From the NCBI RefSeq assembly GCF_021155765.1, contig NC_060117.1, positions 3,212,501 through 3,276,500 of the forward strand: 64,000 bases of DNA. The letters run 5' to 3'. Position 1 is the stretch's first letter. Each line of letters opens with the position of its first letter. Below the pieces are notes generated by a model that was not told the DNA's origin, did not search any database, and was given only the letters and a program-made list of their open reading frames with translations. Both the position numbers and the translations under genes were made by a program. The stretch comes from Diprion similis. Its lineage: Eukaryota > Arthropoda > Insecta > Hymenoptera > Diprionidae. Below are positions 50,880 to 63,806 of this stretch, piece by piece.

Positions 50880-53800
50880 CGTTTTTTTTTTTTTTTTTTT
50901 TTTTGCCTTCCCTCGTTCCCTTTTTTTTACTCGTCGTCTCTTTTTCTTCTTTCTATTAATATTTTTATTACGATAATATAGAAGAATTATTATTATTATT
51001 ATTTTTTTTTTTCTCACATATCGGCGTGTATAACGTAATTCTAATAATACTAATAATAATAATCGATCTGAAACGAGATTAAGACTATAGGATAAACAAG
51101 TTTCAACGAAAAATTTAGGTATTTTATATTGAAAATTGGGGGGAAAAAAAAAAAAAAAAATTAACAAAATTTGAAAAAACATTTACTGATTGTTTACCTT
51201 GATTATTATTATTATTATTATTTATTTATTTATTTTTCTGACAGATTTATGGCTGTAGAGTTGGATAGAGACAATTGAGGATCAATGTTCAATATTTACC
51301 TGTGAATTTGACAATTGTTTTTTTTTTTTTCTTTTTCTTTTTTTTGCCTATTGTAAATTTTTATTCCAATTCGTCGTTCTAATTATATCCAGTTCCGTTT
51401 CCGTTCAACCGATTACGACTCTTTCACGTTTACGTACGGCAAAAACAGTCGGTCTCTGACACCTATAGAATTAAATCAATAACTTTCCCCTTTCGGGTTC
51501 AGTTATACCGGTGAAATGGTACGCCATACACGATACACCCTGTAAAACGAGCTGCGATGCAGTTCAAAAGTGTGTGTGTGTGTGTGTGTGTGTATGCAGT
51601 TGACGAATGCAGAAATACTGCAATTCTATCGAATATATGTAATTGAGTTACGTCGATACCTTCGATGTCTGAAATCTCAATTATTTACGCGTGATAATGA
51701 GACACAAACAAACGTTTATCGTATTTCGAAACTTCACACAATTTTATAGACGACTAAATAATGGCGTCTTCCTCCCGCTGCTGCTATGTTCAAACCTATA
51801 CTATTCCTAATTCTTTTCCTCTTGTGGATATAAGTGGAGATACGCGAAGCGCCTGTCGACAGGCAGCCGGACATGCGCATTGCGATATCTGCAAAGGCGT
51901 AACTCTAGAGTATTAACTCGGTTGAAAAAATTTTTTTTTACATGTAATATTTTGGCCTCAATTTTCTTACTCGGGGATTTTTAGGGATACTGATCACGAA
52001 TCTGAAGTCAGAATTAGGGTGTGTCGCCATTTTGGGTCCGCCATCTTGGACTTAGAAATTGTCAAATTCTGACTTCAGATTCGTGATCAGCGACCCCGAA
52101 AACTTCCGAGTAATATGTTTCAGCCGGAATCATCGAATTGTGATGGTTTTTTTGATTTTACATCCGCCATATTGGATCCGCCATCTTGGATTTAGAAACT
52201 GTCAAATTCTGACTTTAGATTCCTGATCAGCAATCCCGAAAACTCCCGATTAACAAGTTTCGGCCAGAATCATCGAATTGTGATGGTTTTTTCGATTTTA
52301 CATCCGCCATATTGGATCCGCCATCATGGATTTAGAAATTTTCAAATTACGATTACGACTGACTTACGAAATGGCTATAAGTTAGTGTGTTAAAACAGTT
52401 CGTGGGATGATTTTTTTTTTTTTTTTTTTTATCTTTTTTACTACGAATTATAACCTCTGAAAACGGAATTTCAAAATGGCGGATTCAGATTATCGATCGT
52501 TTTTAACGCTTTGTTCTCAAACCAGCTTTTGTCCGTCATATGCGATTCACCGTTTTGAATTAAAAAATTTTAAACACGAGATTCGTAATCAGTGCGGAAA
52601 TAATTGCAGCGTCGTTTAAAATCTTCAATTAATTAATTTTCCATGAATCTAGATTTTCCCAATTTTCGTTCATCGAAAATATAATCGACTGTATAAATTT
52701 TGATCACCTGACTTACTTTTTGAAATCACTTTTTTCTTTATTCTTTTGCAGTTGTTGATCGGTTGATTTTCGTATTACATGAAATTTTTTTTCATTGGTG
52801 AGTTTTCATTAGTTCAATTAGTTCACCTTTCCATGTAATTGTTAATCACGTAATTTCGACTTTGGATTATTGCCAATATTATAAAAAAAAAAAAAAAAAA
52901 AAATTGCCTCTATAAACGATATTCTTTCCCCGAGTAAAATTTCAAACTATTGCAATAGTGTATCAATCAAAGTATCTGATGATAAAAATTCTGAATCAAT
53001 CGGTTTTCAAAAACACGTTTAACAATCCATCCCTAATAGTCATGGAAAAAAATTATTATTAGAAAATGTTTTTTATGGGAAATAAAATTCCCTCACTTTT
53101 CCCCCGACTATTCCTGATCGTTTTTCGGAATTACCTGACAGTTCCTTACTTTCAAATTTTCCCTAACCAATGGTCACCATGAACAATAACAATAATAGTA
53201 TACCCAACGATCGATCATTTAGGAGGTTGAACAGATGTAGGAAAAATATATAGTATATTCCTGCGATACATTAAAGGTTGTTGCCTTAGCAACGAGTTTA
53301 AACAATGTCGTTCATTTCCTGCCGCATCAGGAAGAAAGAAAGGAAGAAAGGAAGGAAGGAAGAACGGAAAGGATAAGAAACGGTTTAAAACGTAAAAATT
53401 CCACACCCTGCAGCGCCCTTCGATTTTTTACTCCATGAACAATCAAATATACCTCTAGGTAAGTTTTTGCAAACAGACCTATCCTCGCTCTACGATCGCA
53501 TTGACAGTTCTGCTATATTTATATGTATGGAGAATTCCATGGAAACCCAACGAACGTCTGACCTTCACGATTTTTGATTCGATTCAAAAAAATTTCTGCA
53601 ATTTGTTCCACCTATGAACAAGTAGCCTGATTTTTTTCTAAAATTTTATGATCAACTCTTTACTTATTTACCAATATTGACAGTGATTTTGAAAAAGACC
53701 TTTGTTATAGAATTATCAAAAACTGTATTTTTAATACACGAACCCATGATGGGTCATTTTATTTCAATTTTTTCTTCCACCACCGTTAATTTTTCTTAGT

Positions 53801-54213
53801 CAATTAAAACATTGTCTAAACGGATTCCCAAAAAATTCTCAACACTTTGATTTTTCGCTTAGAATATTCCAAGATCGGTTTTTAAGCAATGTTTTAGTTG
53901 GTCAAAAAGTTTATAAGTGTTTAAAAAAATTAGAAAAATAAACGGAAAAAAAGGAAATACAGTTTTTGAGAATTCAAAAGAAAAACAGATCCTCTTCAAA
54001 ATCAGTCTCATCATTTATAAATAATTAACCAAACGAATAAGAAATCAAAGTGCTGTTTCAGAGTTGTGACGATAGCGGAAAATTTTTGAAAAAACAATCG
54101 AAAATGGTGAGGATATGACGTTTGTCGGGTTTCCGTGGAATTGCCGACGAATGCGCTTTGTTTTGCTGCAGATCCTTTTGACACATCGAGAGGCAAGTTT
54201 AAAACTGCAAGCC
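50880..54213. other. intergenic, no gene recognised
   Basis: Upstream region of the minus-strand four-transmembrane gene and of the plus-strand UPF0193 gene. A GT array lies at about 51572-51592, and a degraded TTCCCTCACTTTTCCCC-type repeat at 53040-53170. GGAA/GAAA repeats near 53330-53365 give a false frame. Promoters were not localised. Confidence 0.5.
51964..52345. repeat. 140-bp tandem repeat with CCGCCAT-TTGGAT motifs
   Basis: The phrase GTCAAATTCTGACTT recurs at 52061 and 52201, giving a 140-bp period, with a third degenerate copy starting at about 52341. Each unit holds paired CCGCCATATTGGAT and CCGCCATCTTGGAT words. At the left edge (51975-52012) part of the unit is inverted (CTGATCACGAATCTGAAGTC against GACTTCAGATTCGTGATCAG at about 52071), which makes a palindrome spanning about 120 bases. 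Confidence 0.85.
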
Positions 54214-56174
54214 ATGGAACCAAGGACCGAAAGGGTCGCCATTGGCGTCGGAGCGATCCACAATCCAGCGAGAGCGCAATACAGCGAGGAAACGCGAGAT
54301 TTAATCAAGAGTACGAAATCCAGAAACAAATATGAATGTTTTTACAGTATGGGCATTAAAAAGTCCACTTTTTGTGGCAGTTTTCGTTCCGTAAAGTGAC
54401 GCTTTATACGGCAGCGAACAAAGTTGCGGAATAAAGTCTTTATTCCGCAGTTTTGACGCGCAGTTCGAAGTGCGCATCCCAAACTGGCGAATAAAGTAGC
54501 TTCGTCGAACAGATCGCGACATAACCTCACTCTTCGTTTTGCTTTTCAATGCCCATAGCGTAAAAAATATTGTATGTGGCATGCCCGTAAACCGTTTTTT
54601 GGCTCGGATAATTTCAGTACTCGCTTCCGGCTCGCCTTCAGCTCGTCCTGAAATCTTTATCCTTGCCAAAAAAAAAAAAAAAAAAAAAAAACAGGCGGTT
54701 TACGGGCATGCCACATAAATAGCTATTATTGAGTCGATCGATAATAAGGATTTATCTGTTTATTTGTTTCTTTTTTTTCTTTTCCTAATTTGTCAATTTT
54801 TCATAATCCTTATCGCGTTCGATTTTTTTTTCCTTCTTTCTTCTTCGTTCGCTAATATCTGTGGCATAAATTATATGATCAGTTCTTATGGAGGAGGCTA
54901 GACTCACTATGATGCAGAGGAAATCTATACAAGACGCTGTCGACAGAGGTGAATCACTGCCCCCACCTTCTTCGGCTACGAAAACCGCAAAAACGAAGAA
55001 CGAAAAATTTGCCGAAGCTCAGGTATCCTTAAACAACGCTGTGTTATTATGCTCAATTCAATTTCATCTATCTATCTATCTATCTATTTATTTATTTATT
55101 TATTTACTCTACTCATTTTTTTCTTATCCAATTAAACATCGACGAGGAAAATTTTATCCATTCAAGGGGTTGCTCTTATGAAATTATCAAAATCCACATG
55201 CCTCAAACGAAAAAAATGGTCAAATGGATTCCAAAGAATTACCATTCGACGCAGAAATGAAGAAATGACAGTAAATTCGTAAAATTCATGCCATTTCTTT
55301 ATTTCTACATCAAACGAACATACATTGGAGTGTTTTCGTTCGGTATTGCTTATAGTTAAAGACAATATTATTTACACAGGTCATGTTTCCATGCGTATGG
55401 AAGAAACGATCGCAGGATATAATTACAAAAAGCGGTGCCTACGAAAGGGAACAGTTTAGACGGACGGCGCCATTGCGTAAGGATTTTTTTATTACATTTT
55501 TACAATCTGCTCCTCAATATTTCGTGTAATAAGTTTACCAGAGAATATTTCAAAAATTCGTAGTAGTTTTTTTGTTTTTTTTATTTCTTTCTTTCTTTCT
55601 TTCTTTCTTTATTTATTCTTCCACAGTTACTTTATAGCTTCAAAGTGATTTTCTATTTCAATCCTCGGTTTTTCCCCCCAGTTAACAAAGAGAAACAAAA
55701 ACGTCATCTCGCATGCATGATGGCATTTGGTAAAGACATGCCGCCCACTCCACACGGTCCAAAACTACTTCACAGAGGTCGAAAAACAATGCGTAAAATA
55801 CCAGATGACGTCGATCCGTTGAACGAAAGTGAGTTATTCTTTTCTAAATTTCTTGTTTCTTTGAAAAAAGAAAAAAAAAAAAAAAAAAAAAAAATTTAAA
55901 ACTTGATTTAAACTTATTTTGGCTTAAAAATTATAATTTTACCACAGTTGTCAAATCGATCGAGGAAAGAATCGAGTTCGTTCGCGAAATGGAAAGCTTG
56001 GGTCAGGGTAAAAAGTATCGCCCTATAATACAGCAGGAAATAGCTCAGAAATTGAGACTATTAGAAACGATCGATAAGCAGAGATCAGCCGATGTTAAAA
56101 AAATCATACAAAGATTCGAGGGAGATAGATCGTCACCAAAACCTCCCTTTCCTCTCGGCGAGTTGGACTGCTGA
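54214..56174 (+). CDS. UPF0193 protein, EVG1 (C22orf23) homologue, five exons
   Basis: Exons 54214-54310, 54883-55022, 55380-55476, 55682-55828 and 55948-56174 join in frame to 235 residues (the human homologue is 217). The family signature is clear: AQYSEETRDLIK near the start, LTMMQRKSIQDAVDRGESLP after the first intron, and a C-terminal block with VREMESLGQGKKYRPIIQ and EIAQKLRLLETIDKQRSADV. The function of EVG1 is not established; its distribution suggests a role in ciliated cells, but that is not shown by this sequence. The start chosen is the ATG in GCCATGG context (54214). An upstream in-frame start at 54115 would add a segment with no family counterpart. Intron 1 carries a composite transposon. 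Confidence 0.9.
54348..54717. mobile_element. composite fold-back element, copy 1 (in UPF0193 intron 1)
   Basis: Two adjacent palindromic modules. Module 1 (54348-54557, 210 bp) has ends TATGGGCATTAAAAAG and CTTTTCAATGCCCATA. Module 2 (54573-54717, 145 bp) has ends TATGTGGCATGCCCGTAAAC and its complement. A 15-base spacer separates them. The same pair, with the same spacer, occurs inverted at 60015-60388. Homology runs about a dozen bases past module 2 (AAATAGCTATT), so the mobile unit is slightly larger on that side. There is no coding capacity. Confidence 0.92.
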
Positions 56175-57248
56175 TAATTAATTCGCTCTCTCATAATTCA
56201 TGATAAAAAAAAAAAAAAAAAAAAAAAAAACGGAGACGAAGAGGCGAAAGTAAAGTATTTAAACTAATCATCGAGTAATGACATTGTTTTTTTTTTTTTT
56301 TTCTCATCAAGACGTGGAAACGTTAGAATAAATAAATAATAATTTCAAAGTATGTATCGAGAATTGTCCAGAATTTCAACTGTGTAACGATTATTTGAAA
56401 CCGATTTTTCGGCAAGTTTCATATGTGAATGAATAAAATAAAGAAAGAAACACAATTTATAGAACAATAAAAGAAAAATTTATCACCTTAACGATCGCCG
56501 ATTTTAAATAATCATTTGTAACGTTCTTTTTCTCAACTATTTCGTTTCTCAATTTTCAAATTATTCACATTCGAAGCATAATACGATGCGTCATATATAT
56601 ATATATATATATATTCGATGAATATATTCTAGTAGGTGACAATCAATATTTGAGCCCAAATTCCGAATTCCCTAGCCGAGCGGTAATTTCCTAGAATTTA
56701 TGCCGTTCATTCTTCACGTAGCCCGACTTTCTTTTACCGATAAATTGAAATTCAACGTTAAATCAGACCCACATTGACGTAGTTTTAATTAATCAAATTA
56801 ATTTTCCTGTACATTCATGAACGCTTGCAGTCACATATATTTATTGGCAAATAAAATATCCCATTCTGGCCAAAATCATGCATTTGCATCAGCTGACCGG
56901 TACAACTTTTCATGGTAACGGGCTACGACGAGAAATCATCAGGATTATCCATCATAATATATTAATCATGAATTGACGAAATCGATGATCGAAATTTTGT
57001 TTATTAAATCAGTTACTCTCTGTCTTTCTTTCACTGATAATTCAATTCTTGAATAAAATTTGCACCATTCTAAAAGCCGGAACTGTAATTGTGGATGAAA
57101 AAATCCGTACGTATATATATATATATATAATAACAAAAAAATGACCACGACCATCTTTATTTTTGTATGAGGGATATGATATCACTAATAATCTAAAATC
57201 TAAAAATAACCGGATTACGGACAGGAAGAGAGAAAGAGAAAGGGAGAG

Positions 57249-57306
<58 letters not shown>

Positions 57307-57805
57307 TGATTGTAGGTATAGAGTCCGTCAGTCATATTAAATCCCTCCTTTCCAACTTGAGCCTGAGGGTACGAAAAGCAGGTATTTCATAGCCAGTTAG
57401 TCTTGTAACTTGTTGCCTGGCTTCAAGTGTGTTTGTATTTTTTCCATGCGCGCGCACATTGTGGCAAACATTAATCCCGAGAAGATTATTTATCTAATCT
57501 TGTTACGCTGTGACGTTCTTTTACGCAACTACACCGCGACGACGCTACAGTCGATTCATTTCATTATTGGTATTCACATTGCTCAGTGTGTTTTCCAACA
57601 GATAGTGAAGTAGAAGTGCAGACCGCAAAGTCTATTTGCATGTTGAATGTAAAATTTTATTGTAACCGAACGCCGCGTCGTTTCGACGTTTCGGGAGTAT
57701 GTATTAATGTTACCACGTGAAAGTGATGGAGTAATTGGTTAATTAATATATACATATATATGATTTGAAAGTGAAGTTTAGGAAAAACACCGATGTGATC
57801 AAGTG
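56175..57805. other. intergenic, no gene recognised
   Basis: Tail of the UPF0193 gene (AATAAATAAATAATAA near 56328), AT-rich DNA, then the promoter side of the BRAT1-like gene. A TA array lies near 56595-56614. No exon with splice support is seen. Confidence 0.55.
57252..57304. repeat. (GA)n microsatellite
   Basis: About 26 uninterrupted GA units, preceded by imperfect GA/GAA sequence from 57225. It lies about 500 bases upstream of the BRAT1-like start codon. Confidence 0.95.
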
Positions 57806-60800
57806 ATGATGAAACCATCGAACAGAAACGCGAAGCTCAAAGAACTTCTCGGCATTATTTTACGACCGGATTACAACGCAGCGTCGGAATCGACCTTCGA
57901 CGATCTAATTTCACACATCGAGAAGAGCATTTCAAACAGATGTAAGATACCGCGCACGCTATGCGTGTGACCACTTTTTGTATTAACGATATTCCGTAAA
58001 ACTTGTTTATCAAGAATGTTTTTTTTTTTTTTTATGACGTTGGACAGGTTGCAAAAGCTGCGACATCGACAAATCGATTCTCCAAAAATGGGTCCTGAGT
58101 GCACTGGCAGCTTGGACTTTGACGAAGAAGAAGCCGGACCAGTCAGTGATAGTGTTCACCGTAAAATTGGTGGAACTTCTCAGCCAGGACGAGTTCGACT
58201 TCCTCTTCTGGTACCGCGAGGATGTGTTCAAAAAAATGAGCGCAGCTTTTGGACTAAAGAAAGACGACGACATTCAGACGTCTGTGAAAGTTGCCTACGT
58301 AGGAATGTTCCTTCAATTTGTTAATCACAAGAGCGGACGACATTGGATCATCGAGTCTGGTGAGCGTGATTACAGAGATTTGTGAGAACCAAGAACCAAA
58401 GACGATATCTAACACGGTATGAAATTAATTTCACAGGTGCGTGGAAAGAAGTTGTCAAACTAACGGATTCGAGTAAACAGCCACAGGCGGTGACAAGAGA
58501 GAGTAAAAAAATCGTCTGCAAATTACTACTGGCCGAATCGTTAAACACAACATTTTGCGAACAAGTCATTTCAGCGATCGCCAAGCCCCTGATCAGCCGC
58601 AATATCGCTACTCCGGTTCAACCTGATCTTGAAGATCCCAGCAAACGGGATGAAAATGCCGAGTTTTTCATCGCCTTGGAGGTGCTCACTGAGGTAATGG
58701 AGAACACAGTGTTCGCCACCATGGACAACACGATACCGCTTCTTGTGGCGACGATAACGACTCTAGACTTGCGGCTGCAAATCTTGTTCGAAACATGCAC
58801 AAAGCAAAGTTTCTACTCTCACATTATGAACCTGATGTATCTGATTGTGTTCACAAGACTGAAGGATGGAATGAGTGTACCGGACGGAACGGTCGAGAAA
58901 GATGTTTGGAGGGTGTTCAGGGATAGCTTAAGGTACATCGAATCGGTACTGATAGTCAAGAAGCACATCGAGAACATCGTCAAGGGCGAAAAGATATTCT
59001 TAACCTACCTCAACAGGATGAACAAGTTGTGCAAAATCAAAGAACCCGGGGATATAAAGATCGAGCATCATGCAGTTCTGATGATGGTAAGAGAAGACGG
59101 CATTTCATCTTATTCGTGTTAGAACAAAAGAACAACAAACAAACAAAACAAGAAACACAATTTACAGATAATACCGATGTCATCGTGCGTCGCGAGAGGC
59201 GAGGTTGATGTGGACATACTTGAAACTTTGGCGTACAAAATTATGTCAATGACCGACCCCGCTACTCAGAGATTGGGCTACATGGTGCGGAGTATAGTTC
59301 TTAACGACGATGCCTTACCAGCGGAAGATATTGCCAAAACAGCCGCCCGGGTGTCAACCGATGTCCTCGACATTGTTGACAGAGTAAGCTTTGATTCAAC
59401 CGAGGAAATTTATGATGATTAATAGTGTTGTGATTTTGGAATATCCTCGATTTTTCATCTCATTCACAGGACAGTACGGTGGTCATATTTCAAGTGATGT
59501 CGCACACGTTGAACAACTACGTCAACTTACGGAGCAGTAAAAAGTGTCCGAACGAACTGAGCTGCACCGGTTTTGCAGATATCAAGCAAGACGACATTAC
59601 AAACATGAGAATGAATAACCAAAAATGGCGCGTTCGCGGTGACCCGATACTCAAATTTCCACACCTCTTGTCTACATTGATGGACGGTATCGCCACGATT
59701 CTGACCAAGTATCAACTCAAGTGGCAAGATTGTTTGGAAACCATAAGCATTCTCAACCTGGCAGAGGACATCATCAATCATCCAAAAATCACTTCGAAGG
59801 TCAGTCTATACATAGTTTTTGAAACTTTGAGATACGAACGGTCTGCCAATGATATATGGTCATTTGAAGGGCTTATCATTGATCAATCAGAGTGCCAACT
59901 CACTCAAATTATCTTGAAACCTTGACATAAAAATTTTACGAATTTAGGTTTTTAAAACAGTTTTAGATTATGTGATACGGTCAGCAACGATGTCCTTGAC
60001 TTACAATAGCTATTTATGTGGCATGCCCGTAAACCGCCTGTTTTTTTTTTTTTTTTTGGCAAGGATAAAGATTTCAGGACGAGCTGAAGGCGAGCCGGAA
60101 GCGAGCCGGAAGCGAGTACTGAAATTATCCGACCCAAAAAACAGTTTACAGGCATGCCACATACAATATTTTTTACGGTATGGGCATTGAAAAGCAAAAC
60201 GAAGAGTGAGGTTATGTCGCGATCTGTTCGACAAAGCTACTTTATTCGCCAGTTTGGGATGCGCACTTCGAACAGCGCGTCAAAACTGCGGAATAAAAAC
60301 TTTATTCCGCAACTTTATTCGCTGCCGTATAAAGCGTCACTTTACGGAACGAAAACTGCCACAAAAAGTGGACTTTTCAATGCCCATAATGCGACTAAAT
60401 ATGAAGAATTCATGTTTTCTTACCCTAATATCATTTAAGATATGTGTCCAAGCACTGACGCTGTGCAAATTGGCAGTAGAAAATTTTATGGCACCGAACT
60501 TGGCATTGCTGGTGCAATCCGACTGTCGCGAGGATGAAATGGGATGCATTTTGTACAAAAGAATGCACGATCCTAACTGGAAGGTCAGAGCTAGCACTTT
60601 GGACGTGATTAGAACGATTGCGACGATATCCGAACACAGTAAGACCTCCTCGGAACGAGAATAAAATAATGAAATATTATGTAAACAAAGCTCAATCCTG
60701 TGAATTTAATCCCTACGTTGTAAAATCATTGTTTCAGAATATCCAGCTTATCAAGATTTGTTAATTGTGAATGGATTCCCAGAGCTAATAATCGACATGG

Positions 60801-62173
60801 CCTCAAACGACGAGAATCGTTACGTTCGATCATTGGCGCTTATGTGCCTCATGATTTTTGTAAAAATAAACAGAATATGGAACGAAAAATTTCTCGATCT
60901 TGATTTACCGGTAAGTTGATCAGTTTTGACGTTGTTTTATTGAATAGTGTGAAAAATTCACTTGTTTCTGAATGAAAAGTAGAAAAAAAAAAAAAAAACA
61001 GAAAAAAGAAATGCAGTCTCATGCATGACGTAACACCATGATTTCTTACTTTCAGAAATTGGCCATTAACCTAATGACTAACGAAAACGAAGCGATGGTA
61101 CGCAGGGATGCGGTTATGCTTGTCAAAGAGTTGTACGTTCATAGAAAATGGCCGTAAGTTTCAAATATTCCCTTATTTTAACGATGTAAATAAAAAATGA
61201 TGAAACAATGTTTCGATGAGAATTAGAATCGTTCCCTGACCTACGCTTTGCGTTCATGATTTTTTTTTTCAGAAGATCAACGATTAATGAAATGACACAT
61301 GCCATGTGCGTGGTGGTCATTTCTGATCCTGACTGGGAAGTCAAAGTGAACGCGATTCTGTTCTGGCAACAAGTAATAAAGTCACATCTCTGCGACCAGG
61401 GTATGCTAGACGGAACATTTCCAACCCACACCTTTTCCAAGGAACATAGAAAAATAGTTTCCCTTGACGAACGGGAAATAAGAAAACGGATTCTGAAGGC
61501 TCTCGACAAATTGGCCAGTGACAGTTGCCTCGGTGTAAGTTTTTTATTTCATTTTATGCCTTTACGATAATCGATTACACTGAAAATTCTTTAAGAAAAT
61601 TTTGCCCTACAGGTACTACTTGCTACATTAGAAGACGAAAGTGATTTTCAAGTCCGCAAAGCATCAGGTGAAATAGTAAAGAGACTTAAAAAAGTTTTTG
61701 TAACTTACAAGATAAGCCCATCTTGTAGCATGGAAACAGCTTATCGTAATGAAGACTGTATTACTACTACCGACAATTTATCGCCGGACAACAAAAGTCC
61801 GGACCGTCGGAGTGCGGATCTGCAAAGCGAAACTGGAGAGTCCGAAGATCATCAGGAATCGCAGGCGAGACTTAGAAACTCGTCTACGGACGCTGAGGAA
61901 GCGAATTTTCTCTCATTGGTCAACGAAGGAATGCATCAGATGAGCATGAATGCCAACAGAAATTTAACCAATGAGGAGAAGTTGGAACATGCGTCTAAAG
62001 TCGGAAGAAATGAATTCATACAATCCGTTCTAACTTGTGACGTCGACAGTTACATAAACGAAAAAAATCGCTCCCTACGGAAGATCTGCGTCAGTAATTT
62101 CGAATCTGTCGTTGAAGAGATTATCAGTGCTCACAAAGAAGGAAATAGCACAACTGACATGGATTGTCATTGA
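57806..62173 (+). CDS. BRAT1-like HEAT-repeat protein, ten exons
   Basis: Exons 57806-57941, 58048-58359, 58437-59086, 59168-59383, 59470-59799, 60440-60638, 60738-60910, 61056-61153, 61273-61534 and 61613-62173 join in frame to 978 residues (human BRAT1 is 821). The protein is an alpha-helical HEAT/ARM-type solenoid with repeated D-P-x-W-[EK]-V units (DPNWKVRASTLDVI, DPDWEVKVNAILFW), typical of BRAT1, which binds the Integrator endonuclease subunit INTS11 and was first described as an ATM/BRCA1 partner. An acidic, serine-rich linker (about 815-865) precedes a conserved-looking C-terminal helix, and the chain ends in Asp-Cys-His. Assignment rests on repeat style, length and the C-terminus, not on alignment; another HEAT protein is possible. 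Two ATGs are adjacent; the first is used. Intron 5 holds a composite transposon. Confidence 0.65.
60015..60388. mobile_element. composite fold-back element, copy 2 (in BRAT1-like intron 5)
   Basis: The inverted copy of the element at 54348-54717: module 2 (60015-60163, 149 bp, with a short internal duplication GAGCCGGAAGC) comes first, then module 1 (60179-60388, 210 bp). The spacer and the AAATAGCTATT tail are shared. It ends about 50 bases before the acceptor of exon 6, so it lies close to the splicing signals. Open frames running through it into exon 6 are not real exons. Confidence 0.92.
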
Positions 62174-62184
62174 TCGATTTATCG

Positions 62185-62190
62185 AATAAA
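62185..62190 (+). terminator. polyadenylation signal close to the BRAT1-like stop
   Basis: A canonical AATAAA lies 12 bases after the stop codon. If used, the 3' UTR would be only about 30-40 bases. Other AATAA-like words follow (62228 onward), so the site is not certain. Confidence 0.4.
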
Positions 62191-62535
62191 GATCGATCAG
62201 TTTTAAATTTGAGAACCATGCAAGTAAATAAGCTTGGTTTCTGTACTTTATTGTATGTCCACAACAATTTTAACCGTCTACAACCGTGTAGACGTGATAT
62301 TTATAAATCAACAGACATCGCATTCTGTTTGACTAACCTGATATTTGTGCGGTTATGAAAACGCAATCATAAACGTAAGCATAACATCAAATACAATTTT
62401 CATTTTACACTCAGTTATTGTATATACACAGTGAATTCCTAACGACTGCATCGTCCTTCGTCTGCTAAAATTTAATGCGCACATGCCACAATGCGAGAGC
62501 AACTGTCTGCCAGTGCAACCAACCGTCAGAAATGT

Positions 62536-62574
62536 AACCTCAAAAATAGTAGTTGTAGAAATATTTTTGAGGTT
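62536..62574. repeat. perfect 13-bp hairpin
   Basis: AACCTCAAAAATA at 62536-62548 pairs perfectly with TATTTTTGAGGTT at 62562-62574 around a 13-base loop. Weaker pairing extends outward (GCAACCAACCG with CAGTTGGTAAC). It is probably the core of a small fold-back element. Confidence 0.7.
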
Positions 62575-63806
62575 AAGGGCAGTTGGTAACCCTCGCAAAC
62601 AGTTACTCTCGGATATAATGGCGCGATGCTTACACGTCTAGTAAAATCATGCATAATGGGGATTTGATGATAACTTACCATCCGCTCATCGGATAAACTT
62701 TGTCAACTGCATGGTGGCAGCAATCCGTAGGTCGATTCTGATCAGCATGTCACTCACTTGATCACCACTTCACATGCACTTCACATAACTTAAGTTTTTA
62801 CACGAAGAACTGACCATTCCGCAATCAATCGCGCAACTGATTTTGAGACGGCAAAACTTAAAGCGACTTCGCTGCACTACCGACGCAGCTGCAACTCTTT
62901 CAAGTTCGAATAACAAATTAATTTACAACTAACCTCACGTCGTTCAAAGTACCTAATTCGAATAAATTGATATTAATTCAAATGATTTCTCAATGAGATG
63001 ATCAATTGAGAAAAGTCGGAAGATAAATTATTCGTATCAGTAGGTGGTAAAGCCGTTGACTGCGAATGAAAATTTTAGATAGTTTTCAAAACTGAACTAC
63101 GAAAATCTCTGTAAATAAATATATATATATATATATATATATATTCTTGCAATCTAGATAAAATTTTTCATGTGCATGTGTACAGAATTAATCACTCCTT
63201 CACAAATTTTCCAAAACTAGATCGCAAGCGATTTTAAAAATTGCATCAAATCTAGGTGTGGACCCCCCCTCCCCCTCCCCTTCCCCCCTATTTCCCCGAA
63301 AATCTGTCGCGGATCCGCATCTGCTAATTATCCGAGAGAAACGATTTGATAAACATCGCGAAATCTGATAATTTTTTTCCATCGTGCGGAGCGTGAGGTC
63401 TCAAGCGACGCAATGGAGATTACAGAAGACCCGAGTAAAGTCGGCAATACCGACGATTGGTAACTCCACTTCAATTCGTACAGAACGCGGCGACCGTGAT
63501 GCTCGAATCACGGCTCGAATCGAAGTGCCGCTGGGCAGAGAAGTTTCTAGGGAAACTCCATTTCGCGTCGCGAGTGGCGCTGTAGGCAGCGTAAGCGCAA
63601 GGAATTCTGGGAAGCTTCTTTCGTTTCCGCTATCTCTGGGTATGGAATGTATTTATGTATGTACAAAATTTCGCGGAACTAAACTTCTCCTGCTGTGGCA
63701 AACAAACACGTGGCATTTTCAGGAGTTAGGAAACAACACCATAGACTTTATATATGAGAATAGACCGCGGGTAGTGAACGAAAAATGCGATATTCTCGTG
63801 AAAAGA

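Noticed and set aside
50736..51182. N-terminal extension of the four-transmembrane protein
   Set aside because: Upstream codons come from A-rich and T-rich runs; the ATG at 50879 starts the hydrophobic, family-like sequence.
60206..60664. Long frame running into BRAT1-like exon 6
   Set aside because: Its first half is the fold-back element in intron 5. The acceptor at 60438-60439 gives the correct in-frame join from exon 5.
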